64,000 nt of DNA from Ceratotherium simum simum (GCF_000283155.1 NW_004454159.1:15400330-15464329); one strand, 5' to 3'. Shown: positions 45,426-57,198, counted from the first letter of the stretch. Notes: generated by a model not told the origin, from the letters alone. A program made the numbers and translations.

Positions 45426-48400
45426 ATAGTATACTATACTGTAATAAGTTTTTAATCAAACACGTTCCCTAAGCGTCTCAGAACAAGTGACTGACTTTAC
45501 TTACATGCTTCAGTGGGCAAGGCTTCATATAGAGGATGATACTCCTTGCCTCTTGAAGGATGTTTGCATAGAGTAGAGAAATGTTTTGGCTGCTCAGCCT
45601 CCATTTCCCCTTTGTCTAGTATGAGAATTCCTTTATTCCTTATGAGAACTACTCCTCTTCCATCTGGTTAGACTGACAATCACTGAGTCTTGTGTCTCCA
45701 CCAAAGGAGTCATCGTGAGACCACAGCTTCAACGAGAGTAACTACAGGTTCAGTCCAGAAGTGGGCACGACCCAGGTAAAGATAATCAGGGTTTTGTTCA
45801 GCAAATATTTTGGATGCAGGGAAGACTGAAGGCAGCTAGCTTTCTGAGAGTTCAAGAGTCCTAAAAAGACATTGTTCCCCTGGAGCTGTCCAGTGCTATC
45901 TTTGCTGCTGTTTGGAGAGAGGCTGCTTGAGAGGAACAGTGCAATTTTCTGAACCCAAATTCCTAGGTTCAAATCTTACAAAGATGAGAAGAAAGACCAT
46001 TCCAGGAAAAGATAACATTCTGTATACAACTACATGTCAAAAAAGAATTTTGTTTTAGCTAAGAATAGTTTTCAGAGATGAAATTGGAAAACTTCAATGG
46101 AAGGTGTTGCTATGCCATAATCGGGGGTGTAAATTTTATCTTACCTGTAACAGGAAACAATCCGGATGAATAATGCTAATCATATCTTCTAGATTATCTT
46201 TACTGAAGACAAGCTGTCTCGAGGAGATTTTATAGGAACTATATAAAGACAATTGAATGTTTAGATCTTTGCCAAATGGTGAAGTGTAGACACTCTAAAT
46301 TACTTATTGTGCTATAAACTTTAAGTAGAAGTTGTGTAGAGAACAAAGACAAATTTCCTAAAAATTAAAATGGAAAAAACTAATTTTTCTTACTGAGGTA
46401 GAAGGTCACTTCTTTGTGTCAATAGGCTGCAGGAATACCTACAAACATCAAAACTTTTCTTAAAGTTCCTATATCCCCAACACGGGTTCAACTGAAAGCC
46501 TGGAATCCTACACTATAGACTATAAAAAATGTCCATGCCTGAAAAAGTTCAAGAATGGATATTAACCATTTCCACCACAAAAGAGGTTTTCTATGACTCC
46601 CATAAATTGTTTAAGTTTTAAGCAGGACTTCATCTTGATAGGCCAAACAAGATGACAGTATCAGAAACGGCGTCCGCAGATAACCAGTTGGGAAAAGGCA
46701 TCCACAGATAACTAGTTGGGGAAAGCAGTAGAACAGAGTTGTTTAGTATTACCTATCAAAGGATGAAAGCCATAAGCCGTTGCTTGAGTTTGGCATAATT
46801 GATATAGCTGTGTTTCTAATGATAATTAGATATGTATAGCATAAACCATGTTAACATATAATACAAATTATATGTTAAATAATCTGTTCACTAATGCAGG
46901 ACAGCATGAGAAAGTTTATCTAAAAGTCGTATCAAATATTTAGATGGAAACTAAAAAACAAATACCTTTGAGATGTATTTACATCAGGTTATGACAGGCA
47001 ATATAAAAGCTTTAATAGAACAGAACATATTTGATTGTTAATTGGTAAAAAGAAAATTCCCTGGTTTTGAAACTCAGGTATGATTCTTTTTGTTACTTAA
47101 ACTCTCTTTCCTCATGTCTAAAATGGATATATTTAAACTTACCTCATAGGTCTATTGTAAAGCTTGCAAAGAGATAATATTAAATCTTTTTGCAAACTAT
47201 AGAGTGCTATAAATAAAGTATTAGTAATATTTTTGTTAAGGTGTTACTATACAATTCAACATATTTTAATAGAGAATTGACAATGCTGCATAAAAACTGA
47301 CGTCTTCCCTTAAGATTTAATTAGCAGTTTCATGATATAGATTATTTACTCTTATTTTGTCTTTATTTTTTAAATATTAGCACTGGAAGTTTTATTCTTT
47401 GTCACTTTTTTTTTTTTCTTTTTCTTACCCTGCCAAACCACCAGAGCTTAACTGAGTTGTGATGATAAATATTTACAATCAAACAGAATTAAAATTCAAA
47501 ATTTAGTCAGTGTTTAAACATTTAGATGATCATAGAAATAATACAAAGTCTGAAATTATATTTGCTATGGTATCCAGTAGCCACTGTAGATCTTAGTTTG
47601 GTAGAGAGTGCTGGAGAGCAATCAAAGGCTGGAAATGTTAACCAGCCTCACAAAGCCATTAAATATTGATTTATTTAATAAGGAATTTTTAATGGACCAT
47701 TACAAATTTCAATAGAAGCTCTGGTCAAAACATTTACATCAATAACTAATGCTGATTCCGGGACTCAATTTTTTTTAATGCATAATTTCAGTGAGAATTG
47801 TTGAAGCACAAATTCCCATTAATAAACTGGTGATCTATTCTAAACTATGTTATTCTGAATTCCCTTTATTATGTGTGTGTTTCTAGATATGAGATCCATC
47901 CACTGATTATTTATTATGTGTCTGCATGTGTGTGTTGAAATCCATCCCTGGATGGAATTTTAGAATGCTTCTCATCATATCTCATCCAATTAACCACCTT
48001 TAAATGAAAAACTTCTACCATCTGAACTGCCTATTTATTAAGTAGCAGATATTCATGATTCTAAAAGCACTTAACATACTGATGTATGAGTGTTGTATTA
48101 TTACGAGTAACAGTATCTTAAAGTCAACACAAAGACCTGGATTTGGGATTTCAGCAGCACCAAGAGAAAAGACACACAAATATCCCTAAGCCAGCATAAC
48201 TTTTACCCATTTACTCCTTTTAACAAGCTAAGTGGCAAGTGAGAAAAAGAATGGAAAGAGGATGGAGGATAATAACCCCCTGGTCCAGGAATTAGTTAGT
48301 ATGCTCACCGCTGGCCCATGTGTCTAGTGACCTCTGTTTATGGATGACTTAACGAGGGATTGGAGTAGCCTTATGATCAATGTGTGGCAGTTGCCAACCA

Positions 48401-49604
48401 GCTCAACACACTGCTGGAAAGACACGCATAGTATATCTTAAAAAATAAACGTTAAAAACCTGCCTTGTCACTTCTATGTTCTATTGTTTATAATTCTTAT
48501 TTGATTTTTGATTCATTTTCTCAATGCTTTATATTTTCATCTTATTCTTTGCATCAGAGTTCTGCCTATGTTGTGTTTTCACAATGAACTATAATCAATA
48601 TATTTATATTATTTATTGCTTTAACCTCTCGTACATTGCACATAATACACACATAAGGAAGTTGGGGAGTGGATTTAAAAATGCACAAATACTCTTCTCT
48701 ATTCTTCTATGACCCACTTTATACTTTACAGAAATACAAAAAAAGAGAATTAACCTACAATAGCAAGGAGATTGGGAGGAAGCAACAATTGAGGTAATCA
48801 ATATATTTGTGGAAGAAGGAAAGTGAATTAAAATTGGTATACAGGCATAACTAAGCAACGGAAGTCAGAACCCATGGCAGAGGCGACAGCAACTCTTTCA
48901 TGCAGAATCCTCGTTATGAGCATGGTTGCAGGAGTGAGAAGATGATCAAAAAGTGGTCATTAGTGGAAGGTCTTTCTGAATGACAGTTATATCAGTCAGT
49001 TTCCACATCTTCCCACCCCCTCCATTCCCATACCCCTATTACTAGATTCTCTGGTAGACTGAGTTTTATGCTCAGATGGAAAACCTGAGGATTCTTCTTT
49101 AATGGCTTCTAATGTGGGTACTGGTGCTCCCAGAGAAAATCCTTCCTCACTTTCAAATTCAGGAAGTACTCAGTCTCACATCGTGCTCCAGGGATATGCC
49201 CCAGGGAGACTTTCCCAGAGGAGAAGCCTGCCAGGGACCTAACACAATAGCAGGGGAGGAAATCCATATCCACTTTCTAGAATAATAGTGCTATGCTTTA
49301 TTAAAATATGAACAGACAATCAAGAATCAACAGAAAGGAGAATAATCAATGAGAAATAAAAAGACCAGAATAAAAAGAACAAATAAGTCCAAAGAGAAAA
49401 CAGATTATTCCGGAGATAGAGGAGTCTAGGATGTACTTTCCTCATAAAAAAGAACAGGATGTAATGAAAAGGAAACATCAGGGAATAAGAAAAAGTTATC
49501 AGAAACTAAATAGTGATTGACAAAATAAAATAAATTTAGCTCAATAAGAAGACGAATTCATAGAAAATTCTCAGAATACATAATGTAAGAACATTAGAAT
49601 GTCA
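45426..49604. other. Repeat-poor intergenic stretch, about 4.2 kb
   Basis: The longest stretch in which I recognise no transposon. It has only short frames, none with family resemblance. Features inside: imperfect 28-bp tandem duplication at 46669-46724, T run at 47407-47419, ATT-rich segments near 47240-47500. Confidence 0.45.
46669..46724. repeat. Imperfect 28-bp tandem duplication
   Basis: Units at 46669-46696 and 46697-46724 share GGC.TCC.CAGATAAC.AGTTGGG; differences are mainly transitions (G/A, C/T), consistent with older CpG-type decay. Confidence 0.9.
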
Positions 49605-49728
49605 TTTTCACAAGGATGGGGATTTTTATGTTTTCTTTATTGCCATGTTCCCAGTTTCTAAAACAATGCCTGGAAATTGTAGACACTCAATATATGTGTG
49701 TTGAATAAATGAACAAATGAATGAATTG
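49605..49728 (+). repeat. L2 LINE 3' end
   Basis: CAAGGATGGGGATTTTTATG, TTTATTGCCATGTTCCCAG, AAACAATGCCTGGAAATTGTAGACACTCAATATATGTGTGTTGAATAAATGAAC is the L2 terminus. Confidence 0.8.
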
Positions 49729-50119
49729 TGCAAAAACACAACTATGCAAGAAAAAATAAAATAAATTGAGACTCAATCCTGGAATCCAAACAACCACACA
49801 TTCAAAAAGGGAGGATAGAAAAGTCAGAGGTGAGTAAAACATTAAAGAAGTATGGAGTTACAATTTCCAAAAAGTGAAGAAAAACACAAATCTACAGATT
49901 AAAAGAGTAAGATTAACGAAAAAAGACTCAACATATAGAGACATTCTCCAGATATTTACTAACACCAGAGGTAAATAGAACTTATATCCTCTAGAAAGAA
50001 ATATCAGATTAACTACAAAATATTAAGTTGTGCTGTAGGCTTAGACCTCTTGCTGCAATCTGTACATGTTCCTTTCTCTACAAAAGGGAAAAAATGTGTT
50101 TCCAAACTTTTGACAAGAA
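49729..50119. other. Intergenic, A-rich, no gene seen
   Basis: A-rich sequence with no clear family assignment. Confidence 0.45.
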
Positions 50120-50440
50120 GAAATTAATATCAATACAATATTATTAACTAAACTACAAACTTGTTCAGATTTCACCACTCTTTTCTACTAACGTCCTTTC
50201 TCTGTTTCAGGATCTAGTCCAGGATTCTATGTTGCATTTAGTTGTCATGTCTCCTTAGTCTCCTTCAATTTCTGATACTTCCTGAGTCTTTCCTTATTTT
50301 TCATGCCTTTGACACTATTGAAGAGCACTGGTCAGTTACTTTGTACAATGTCCCTTAATTTTTATCTGATATTTTCTCATGATTAGATTGAGGTTATGAA
50401 TCTTTGACAAGAGTACTACAGAAGTGATGGTGCAGAAGCA
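50120..50440. mobile_element. L1M/HAL1-type internal repeat, strand not assigned
   Basis: TTATTAACTAAACTACAAACTTGTTCAGATTTCACC, TTGCATTTAGTTGTCATGTCTCCTTAGTCTCC, GAAGAGCACTGGTCAGTTACTTTGTACAATGTCCC. Same family as 39836-40640. Confidence 0.65.
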
Positions 50441-50449
50441 AACTTACAC

Positions 50450-51110
50450 ATATATAGTCACTTGATTTATTCCAAAGGCAACATTGTAGTGCTGTAGCGA
50501 AAGGGGAATCTTTTCAGTTAAATTTGTTGGGTCAACTCAATAAATATATGGAGGTAAATGAACCTTAGCCCTTTCTTTATACCATACACACCAATCAATT
50601 TCATATGAATTGTAGACCTAAATATAAAAGGTAAAATAATAGCATATTTGGAAGGAAAGAAAATAAATTTAGGTGATATTTTTAAAACATAGGACACAAA
50701 AAGAACTTAGCAAGTAGGAAAAATAATTTGGACTACAATAAATTTAAGAACCTCATTTTTAATGAACTTAATGGTATCAAAAGATACTCTTAAGAGAGTG
50801 AAAAGGCAAGCCACAGGATGGGAAAAGATGTTTGAATTATGTATCATATCCAGAATATTTGTATCATGCCCAGAATATGTGAAAAATATTGCAAATTGAT
50901 ATGTCAAACAACCCAATGGGCAAAAGTTTGGAACAGACATTTTATAAAAAGACATATTTAAATGGAAATAAATGCACGAAAAGTGTTCGACTTCATTTGT
51001 TATTAGCCAAATGAAAATTTAAACCACAATATGATACAAATGCATACCCATCAGGATGGCTAAAGTGAAAAAGACATACAATACCAAGTTTTGGGGAAGA
51101 AAAAAGGCCT
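50450..51110 (+). mobile_element. Old LINE-1 ORF2 C-terminus to 3' UTR
   Basis: ATTGTAGACCTAAATATAAAAGGTAAAATAATAG, AAGGCAAGCCACAGGATGGGAAAAGATG, CAACCCAATGGGCAAAAG and CATACCCATCAGGATGGCTAAAGTGAAAAAG are sense L1 landmarks. The 82-codon minus-strand frame here is a shadow. Confidence 0.75.
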
Positions 51111-51679
51111 ATGGACAGGAATTTTCTCATCTACATCTTGCTTTCTTTCTATTAGTATTTAGCACAGTCATCCTACAGATAACAATCAGACTAATTAAGC
51201 ATTTGGAAGTTAAATTTTAGAAAATGGGTAACTTCTGCAAATTTGAACGAATAAAATTAGAATGTATAATATATGGATTATAAGTGACTGATGTCACACA
51301 TTGTAGCTATTCTTATTTGACTAAGCAGAGTATGGGTTAGGCCTATTAACCCTAAATCCCTACAGTGGGGGTGAAGATTGTTACTGCATCTATGATAAAG
51401 GATATTAGAGATGATGATCAGGTTAAGTTACAAACTGAAGAGACCCTGTTGAACTAGCTTAAGGATCTTGACTTCAGAACTGTGGCCTAAGCATATGGCA
51501 ACAGATGGGAAATAAGGGGCTCAAACGCATCAAGAGAAACATCCTTCTGCGGCATTTTTTCTTTTTTTGTAAACAGAAAATCTGCTAATTAGTATGGACA
51601 TCAGAATCATGGAATCAGATTGAAAAAAATCCCATCTTTGCCACAAGCAGGTTACTCTTCTATAATTTTGTATCTTAGT
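51111..51679. other. Intergenic, no gene seen
   Basis: No recognised repeat or coding signal. Confidence 0.5.
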
Positions 51680-51895
51680 TAAACTCAACTCTATCACTTA
51701 TAACCATCTATGCAACCCTGGACAAGTAAGTTAATCTTTCTATGCCTCAGTTTCTTCACTTAAAAGGGTAGAAATAATTATATTTGCTTCATAAGATTGT
51801 CGGGAGGGTTAAATGAGAGACTAACACTGGCAGTACATATAAAGCACTTAGAAAAATGTTTGGAATACCGTAAATGCCCAGTAAATGTTTATAGA
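51680..51895 (+). repeat. MIR SINE
   Basis: CAACCCTGGACAAGTAAGTTAATCTTTCTATGCCTCAGTTTCTTCACTTAAAAGGGTAG, GGGAGGGTTAAATGAGAGAC and AAGCACTTAGAAAAATGTTTGGAATACCGTAAATGCCC match MIR order. Confidence 0.85.
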
Positions 51896-51915
51896 GTCTA
51901 GAGATAATAGTTGAA

Positions 51916-51992
51916 ACAATGAGAAGAGAAAAGAGGGGTGGCAGAGAGGGGAGAGGAGGAGACGAAAAGAAAGGAGAGGAGCAGAGAGATGC
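51916..51992. repeat. Purine-rich (GA/GGA) tract
   Basis: Almost entirely A/G on the plus strand over about 75 bp (GAGAAGAGAAAAGAGGGG .. GAGAGGGGAGAGGAGGAG), with few pyrimidines. Low-complexity sequence with triplex-forming potential in principle. Confidence 0.8.
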
Positions 51993-53639
51993 TTTTTACT
52001 GGGGGAGAGCTATACATATTATCAGATTGCCAGAAGAAGAGGGTACAGGGAAGGAAACTAAGACAGTCTGATGATAAGATAAAAGAATCAAGATAAGGCA
52101 GGGCCAAAAAAGCAAGGGGAGAACACTTTCTGAAGGAGCAAATGGTTGACTGGTTTTGAATAGATTCACATGTTCATATCAAGCGATTGATTGTGATAGT
52201 CCCAAAAAACTGGGAAATTCTTTATCTATACTCACTTTTCAATGATGGACAATTTTCCAGAATAAGGAATGATGAATACATGTCATATCTTCTAGTGAGT
52301 CACACTGGATTTGCCATAAAGTGGCATTGCTTGTGTCTATTTTCCAGCTCTATTTCTCAGGATTATGGAACTTTAGAATGAAACAGGTAGAGCGTTAATG
52401 CTCATAGAACAGCAGTTTGCTATTGTCTCAAAATAGCTTCTGGAGCATTGCTGGTCATCATACTAGCGATCTCCAGCTGTGATTACACAGTCATTACAGC
52501 TAGTTGAGTCACTGACTAGGAGGCTTCGTTTCAATGATAGGGTTTTTAAGCTTGTCCCACAGGGTATCAGTGCCCATTTCCTGCTCAATACAAGTGTTTC
52601 TCTGTCCTGAAAGGTGAACTTTCCATTATTTATACTAATTATGTTTTGTAGTGAATATGTCATATGTTTTGTTGTTAATTTGGGGACATTATTTCACAGA
52701 TAAACATCTGAATCACGCTTGATGAGTTTGAATCATGCAAGTCTTCCCCCTAAATATTATGCTATAATTAGCTTAATGACTTTATACAATTCAGAATAAA
52801 AATAATGTTAAAAAATTAACAGTAATAATAAGACTCTATGTTGCATAGGCAGGGTTGATAATATAGCTTAAAACTTTTCTTTGAATACAGTAAAACATTT
52901 AAAGTACAAAAACTTATGAAGAAGCAGAGGGGGAAAAAGTACTCATGGTCCTATCAACTGCAGGTAAAACTAGTTAGCCTTTAGGCATATTTGCTTTTTA
53001 AATTTTTTGTATACAATTATTTTAAATACTTAATTTCATGCTGTTTTTGGTATTTTTTATTTTTTAATATTATAAGTATTTTTCCTGAATTAAAAAAAAA
53101 AACTTGTCCTCAACCATTACAACATTTTTAGTGACTATATAACATTTGATTGCTTGGTATACATTTTTCCACTATTTATTGAATGCATGTTATAGTTTAC
53201 TGACATTATTCTTGCTCCATCATTGAGCTAACATTATAAGCATACTTATTTTCTCTTTTGTTAATTGTTCATATTCTTTGCCCTTTTATTTTTGTGGTAG
53301 GTGTTTTTATTACCATAATCACCCTCTACCATCTTGGTGTTATATTTCCTTTTTGTAGCTATCATTAATTTATCTTTTCTCCTTTTTTCTTGATTAAGCT
53401 TAACAAAACTTTATTTTATTTCCATTTTTCTAAAAAGATGATCTTGGCTTCATTTAATGATTTTACTGTTTGAATACAGAAAAAGATTTTTCTGATTCTT
53501 TTACATCTGTTTTAATCTACTTCTTTTCCCTGGTACTCTTTTAGAGTTTTTTTTTTTTTAATTAACTTATAAATTCAATGAGTAGGGTTTTGTTTTTTAA
53601 CAATAGATATAGTATAATAAAGATTTTAAAACTAGTAAA
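51993..53639. other. Intergenic, no gene seen
   Basis: No gene. The T-rich portion from about 52980 may already belong to the decayed L1 region to the right. An A run lies at 53093-53102. Confidence 0.45.
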
Positions 53640-53737
53640 GATACAGACTATTTTATAGTTATGTTCCAAGGACTCATCACCCATATTTAACAAAAATGGA
53701 TATTTTGTCATATTTGCTACAGATACATTATTTATTT

Positions 53738-53935
53738 ATTTTTATTAATTTTTTTTGTAAGGAAGATTTGCTCTGAGCTAACATCTGTGCCAATCTTCCT
53801 CTATTTTGTATATGGGTCACTGCCACAGCATGGCTTGATGAGTGGTGTAGGTCTGCACCTGAGATCTGAACCCGCGAACCTGGGCCGCCAAAGTGGAGTG
53901 TGCTGAACTTAACCGCTACTCCAGGGGCTGGCCCC
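53738..53935 (-). mobile_element. ERE SINE, one tail module
   Basis: One tail module at the left, body, and head (complement CCAGGGGCTGGCCCC) at the right. ACATTATTTATTT flanks it at 53725-53737 and 53936-53948, exact. Confidence 0.94.
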
Positions 53936-54232
53936 ACATTATTTATTTTTAAAACAATAAATAGCTAAATGTCACTAACATTCTTTTACTCTCCCACCTT
54001 CCTCAAAATAAGCCACTACTAATGTCAATGTGTATCATTTCCATGAATGTTTTTAAAAAGTTATGACAAACATATGTGATTATAAATGATATATAGTATT
54101 GATTTGCTGGATTTTTGAAATTTGTATATAATAATATTATCTATATTTTTGCCATTAGTCTCTTGTGCTTAATATTATGCTTTTGTGATATAGTCATGTT
54201 GATACATATAAATGTAGATTATTCACTTGAAC

Positions 54233-54471
54233 CAGAGTTTCTCAACCTTGGCATTACAGACATTTTGGGATGGATAATTCTTTGTTGTGGGGTGCTGTCC
54301 TATACATTTTAGGATGTTTAACAGCATCCTTGGCTTTTATTCACTGAAAAGATGCCCTTACTGGTAACCATAGCAATGGAGCATCCTTCATCCACAGTTG
54401 TGAAAACCAATGTCTCTAGACATTGCCAATGTCCCCTGGAGGGCAAAATCGGCCCTGCTTGAGAACCACTG
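54233..54471. mobile_element. MER20-like hAT-Charlie MITE, full length
   Basis: Terminal repeats CAGAGTTTCTCAACC and GAGAACCACTG enclose CATTTTGGGATGGATAATTCTTTGTTGTGGGG, TTTAGGATGTTTAACAGCATCC and TCTCTAGACATTGCCAATGTCCCCTGGAGGGCAAAATCGGCCC. Flanking ACTTGAAC (54225-54232) and ATTTAAAC (54472-54479) match at 6 of 8 positions, as expected for a decayed 8-bp hAT duplication. Confidence 0.88.
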
Positions 54472-55370
54472 ATTTAAACTAATGTGTAGTAATACATCAT
54501 AAGAAAAGTTTATTCATTCCCATTTGATGGATAATTAGCCTCCTTACAATTTTCAGTATTGCAAATAATAGTGCAAAGAACAATGCAGTGCTTGTCTACT
54601 GTGGACTTATGCTAGAATTTTCCTAGGCACATACCCAGTAGTGGATTTGCCAGGTTGTAAAGAATATGAATCTTCAAATTTAAAATATGTACCAATAACT
54701 TGAAAATAGTTAAACCAATCACCAGCAATATATGCATTTCATGTTTCTCCACATCTTTGACATTGTTTTATCTTATGAGAATTAAAAAATTCTTATTAGT
54801 CTCTGATGTACAAATAGTAACTCATAATCTTTTTAATTACCATTACCATGGTTACCAGTAAGAGTGAGCATCCTTTCAGCTTTTTATTAAAACTCTTGAT
54901 TCCTACTCTGTGAATTGCCTACTCAAATCCTGTGCCATTTTCAAATTAGGTTTTATTTTTTTCAACTCATTGTAGAACTTCTTTATCCCAGAAACAAGCT
55001 TTCTGTTTTCTCAGTCTGTGCCTTAGTTTATTGTGTTTTACAATTAAAAATATAATCAAGTCAAAATTTCCAGCTTTCATTTTTGTGATTGCACTTCACA
55101 TATTTATTTTTAAAAATCCTAAAACCACAAAAATATTTTTATTTTGTTTATTTAAATGTTAAAACTTTGCTTTCTCTCATTTTGGTCTTTAATTCAACAG
55201 ATTTATTTTTAACAGATTGTTGAGGTTATAATAAAAAATATACGATAAACTGCTCATATTTAAGGTGTACGATTTATGATTTTTGATATATGTATAGATC
55301 TGGGAAACCATTACAGAGTTTAAGATAATGAACATATTATTCATCCTCAAGTTTCTGCATGTCCTTTCTT

Positions 55371-55819
55371 CTTTTTTTTTTTTAATTTTTGTTTATTGCA
55401 GTAACATTGGTTTATAACATTGTATAAATTTCAGGTGTACATCATTGTACTTCTATTTCTGCATAGATTATACATCATGTTCACCACCCAAATACTAATT
55501 ACAACCCATCACCACACACNNNNNNNNNNNNNNNNNNNNNNNNNNNNNNNNNNNNNNNNNNNNNNNNNNNNNNNNNNNNNNNNNNNNNNNNNNNNNNNNN
55601 NNNNNNNNNNNNNNNNNNNTACTTCTATTTCTGCATAGATTACATCATGTTCACCACCCAAATACTAATTACAACCCATCACCACACACGTCCCGAATTA
55701 TCCCTTTCACCCTCCTCCCTCCCCCCTTCCCCTCTGGTAACCACCAATCCAATCTCTGTCTCTGTGTGTTTGTTTATTGCTGTTATTATCTACTACTTAA
55801 TGAAGGAAATCATACAGTG
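55371..55819 (-). mobile_element. Short 5'-truncated LINE-1 3' end, antisense, containing the assembly gap
   Basis: The poly(A) tail appears as a T run at 55371-55382, followed by antisense L1 3' UTR (AACATTGGTTTATAACATTGTATAAATTTCAGG; CCAATCTCTGTCTCTGTGTG). TGCATGTCCTTTCTT flanks it exactly (55356-55370 and 55820-55834). The rebuilt empty site CTTTCTT|AATC resembles the L1 endonuclease target. The true element length is probably near 280 bp once the gap and the repeated 70 bp are removed. Confidence 0.93.
55520..55619. other. Assembly gap, 100 N
   Basis: Exactly 100 N, a conventional placeholder length. The 72 nt before it (55448-55519) and 70 nt after it (55620-55689) are the same sequence except for one TA indel (AGATTATACATC versus AGATTACATC). 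Confidence 0.99.
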
Positions 55820-56465
55820 TGCATGTCCTTTCTTAATCTCGCCCTCCCTCTCCTCCTTGAAACCCACCCCTTCCCATCCCCAGGCGTCCACTAATCTGCT
55901 TTCTGTCACTAAAGATTAATTTGCGTTTTCTGGAATTTTATATAAATGGAAGCATACTGTATGTATTGCTCTTTATCTGGCTTCTTTAATGCAGCATAAT
56001 TATTTTGAGATTCATCTATGCTGTTGCACACATTGACAATTCATTCTTTATTTTTAAGTAATTTTCCATTGTATGGATATATCACAATTTATTTATCCAT
56101 TCATCTTGTGATGATATTTGGGTTGTTTCTTAATCTTAATTATTAAAAATAAAGTTCTTATAAACATTAATGTACAGGTCTTTATATGGACATATTCTTT
56201 CATTTCTCTAGTAGTGGAATGGCTAAGTCATGAGGTAGGTGTACAAATAACTTTCTAAAAAAACTACCAGATCATTTTCCAAGTGATTGTGCCATTTACA
56301 TTTCCATGAGAGGTCCAGTTGCCCCATATTTTCAACAACTTTTGGTTTGGCCAATGTTTTAAATTTAAGCTATTTATAAAGAGATCTTTATAATGGCTCA
56401 GATATTTGTATTTTTCTATTTTTCTAATTTTCTGACATATATGGTAAAAAATTCATTTTTATATT

Positions 56466-56872
56466 TTGGCATACGTGCTGCATCCTCAGGATTAAAATAA
56501 ATCCACGTGCTACATTGATATGCATTTAGTTCTCACAATCCTTTGAACTTTCTCCAACTTCATGTTAAGCTGAAATGATAATATTTAAGTAATATATTTG
56601 TTGTAACATTTGCAAAGAGTCAAGTATATGGATGCTTTCACTAATTTGAACTAAGGCAAATGAAAAATATTTTCATTAATATTGATTTCTGCAAATGTTT
56701 AAATATTAAAGCTCCATTTTCTTTACTTTACCTGAATTATGATGTACCATGAGATATAACCTTGGGAAATATTAATACTAAGTAGCTAAAAACTAAGCAG
56801 GAGCTAAAATGTTGACAATATTGCATACTAGAGGTTAAAGGCGCTTCTTGTGCTTTTGTTTGCAAGTCAGTA
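56466..56872. other. Intergenic, no gene seen
   Basis: AT-rich sequence between L1 and Tigger; no recognised repeat. Confidence 0.5.
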
Positions 56873-57198
56873 CAGGCATACTTTGTTTTAGCGTGCTTCA
56901 CTTTATTGCGCTTCACAGATATTGTGTTTTTTATAAATTGAAAGTTGTGGCAACCCTGCATTGAGCAAGTCTATCGGTGCCATTTTTCCAACAGCATTTG
57001 CCTACTTAATTTTTTAATTAAAGTAAGTACATTTTTTTAGACAGAATTCTATTGCACACTTACTAGACTACAGTAAAGTGTAAACATAACTTTTATATGC
57101 ACTGAAAAACCAAAAAATTCATGTGACTTGCTTTACTGCAGTATTTGCTTTATTGTGGTGGTCTGGAACCAAACCCACAATATCTCCAAGGTATGCCA
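56873..57198. mobile_element. Internally deleted Tigger1-like DNA transposon
   Basis: Left end CAGGCATACTTTGTTTTAGCG, then TTCACAGATATTGTG, GTTGTGGCAACCCTGC, and GAGCAAGTCTATCGGTGCCATTTTTCC. The right end has ATTGTGGTGGTCTGGAACCAAACCCACAATATCTCCAAGGTATGCC. Both termini of Tigger1 are present, but the transposase interior (about 2 kb in the autonomous element) is missing. It is preceded by TA, the pogo-type target site. Non-autonomous, no open frame. Confidence 0.85.

Larger units (their letters stand above)
53640..55160 (-). mobile_element. Ancient LINE-1 3' region, antisense, with nested ERE and MER20-like element
   Basis: ATATTTAACAAAAATGGATATTTTGTCATATTTGC, GCATATACATT-like and GGCACATACCCAGTAGTGGATTTGCCAGG landmarks indicate an old L1M 3' UTR in antisense. 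Strongly diverged; the borders are approximate. Confidence 0.6.
55195..56465 (-). mobile_element. Old LINE-1 (L1ME-like) 3' UTR, antisense, host of a younger L1
   Basis: Two blocks (55195-55370 and 55820-56465): TGAGGTTATAATAAAAAATATACGATAAACTGC, CTAATCTGCTTTCTGTCACTAAAGATTAATTTGCGTTTTC, TTTTCCATTGTATGGATATATCAC, TAGTAGTGGAATGGCTAAGTCATGAGG. These are consecutive in the known antisense L1ME-type 3' UTR, so the piece between them is an insertion. Confidence 0.85.

Noticed and set aside
55420..55638. 72-codon frame containing a run of undefined residues
   Set aside because: It reads across the 100-N assembly gap.
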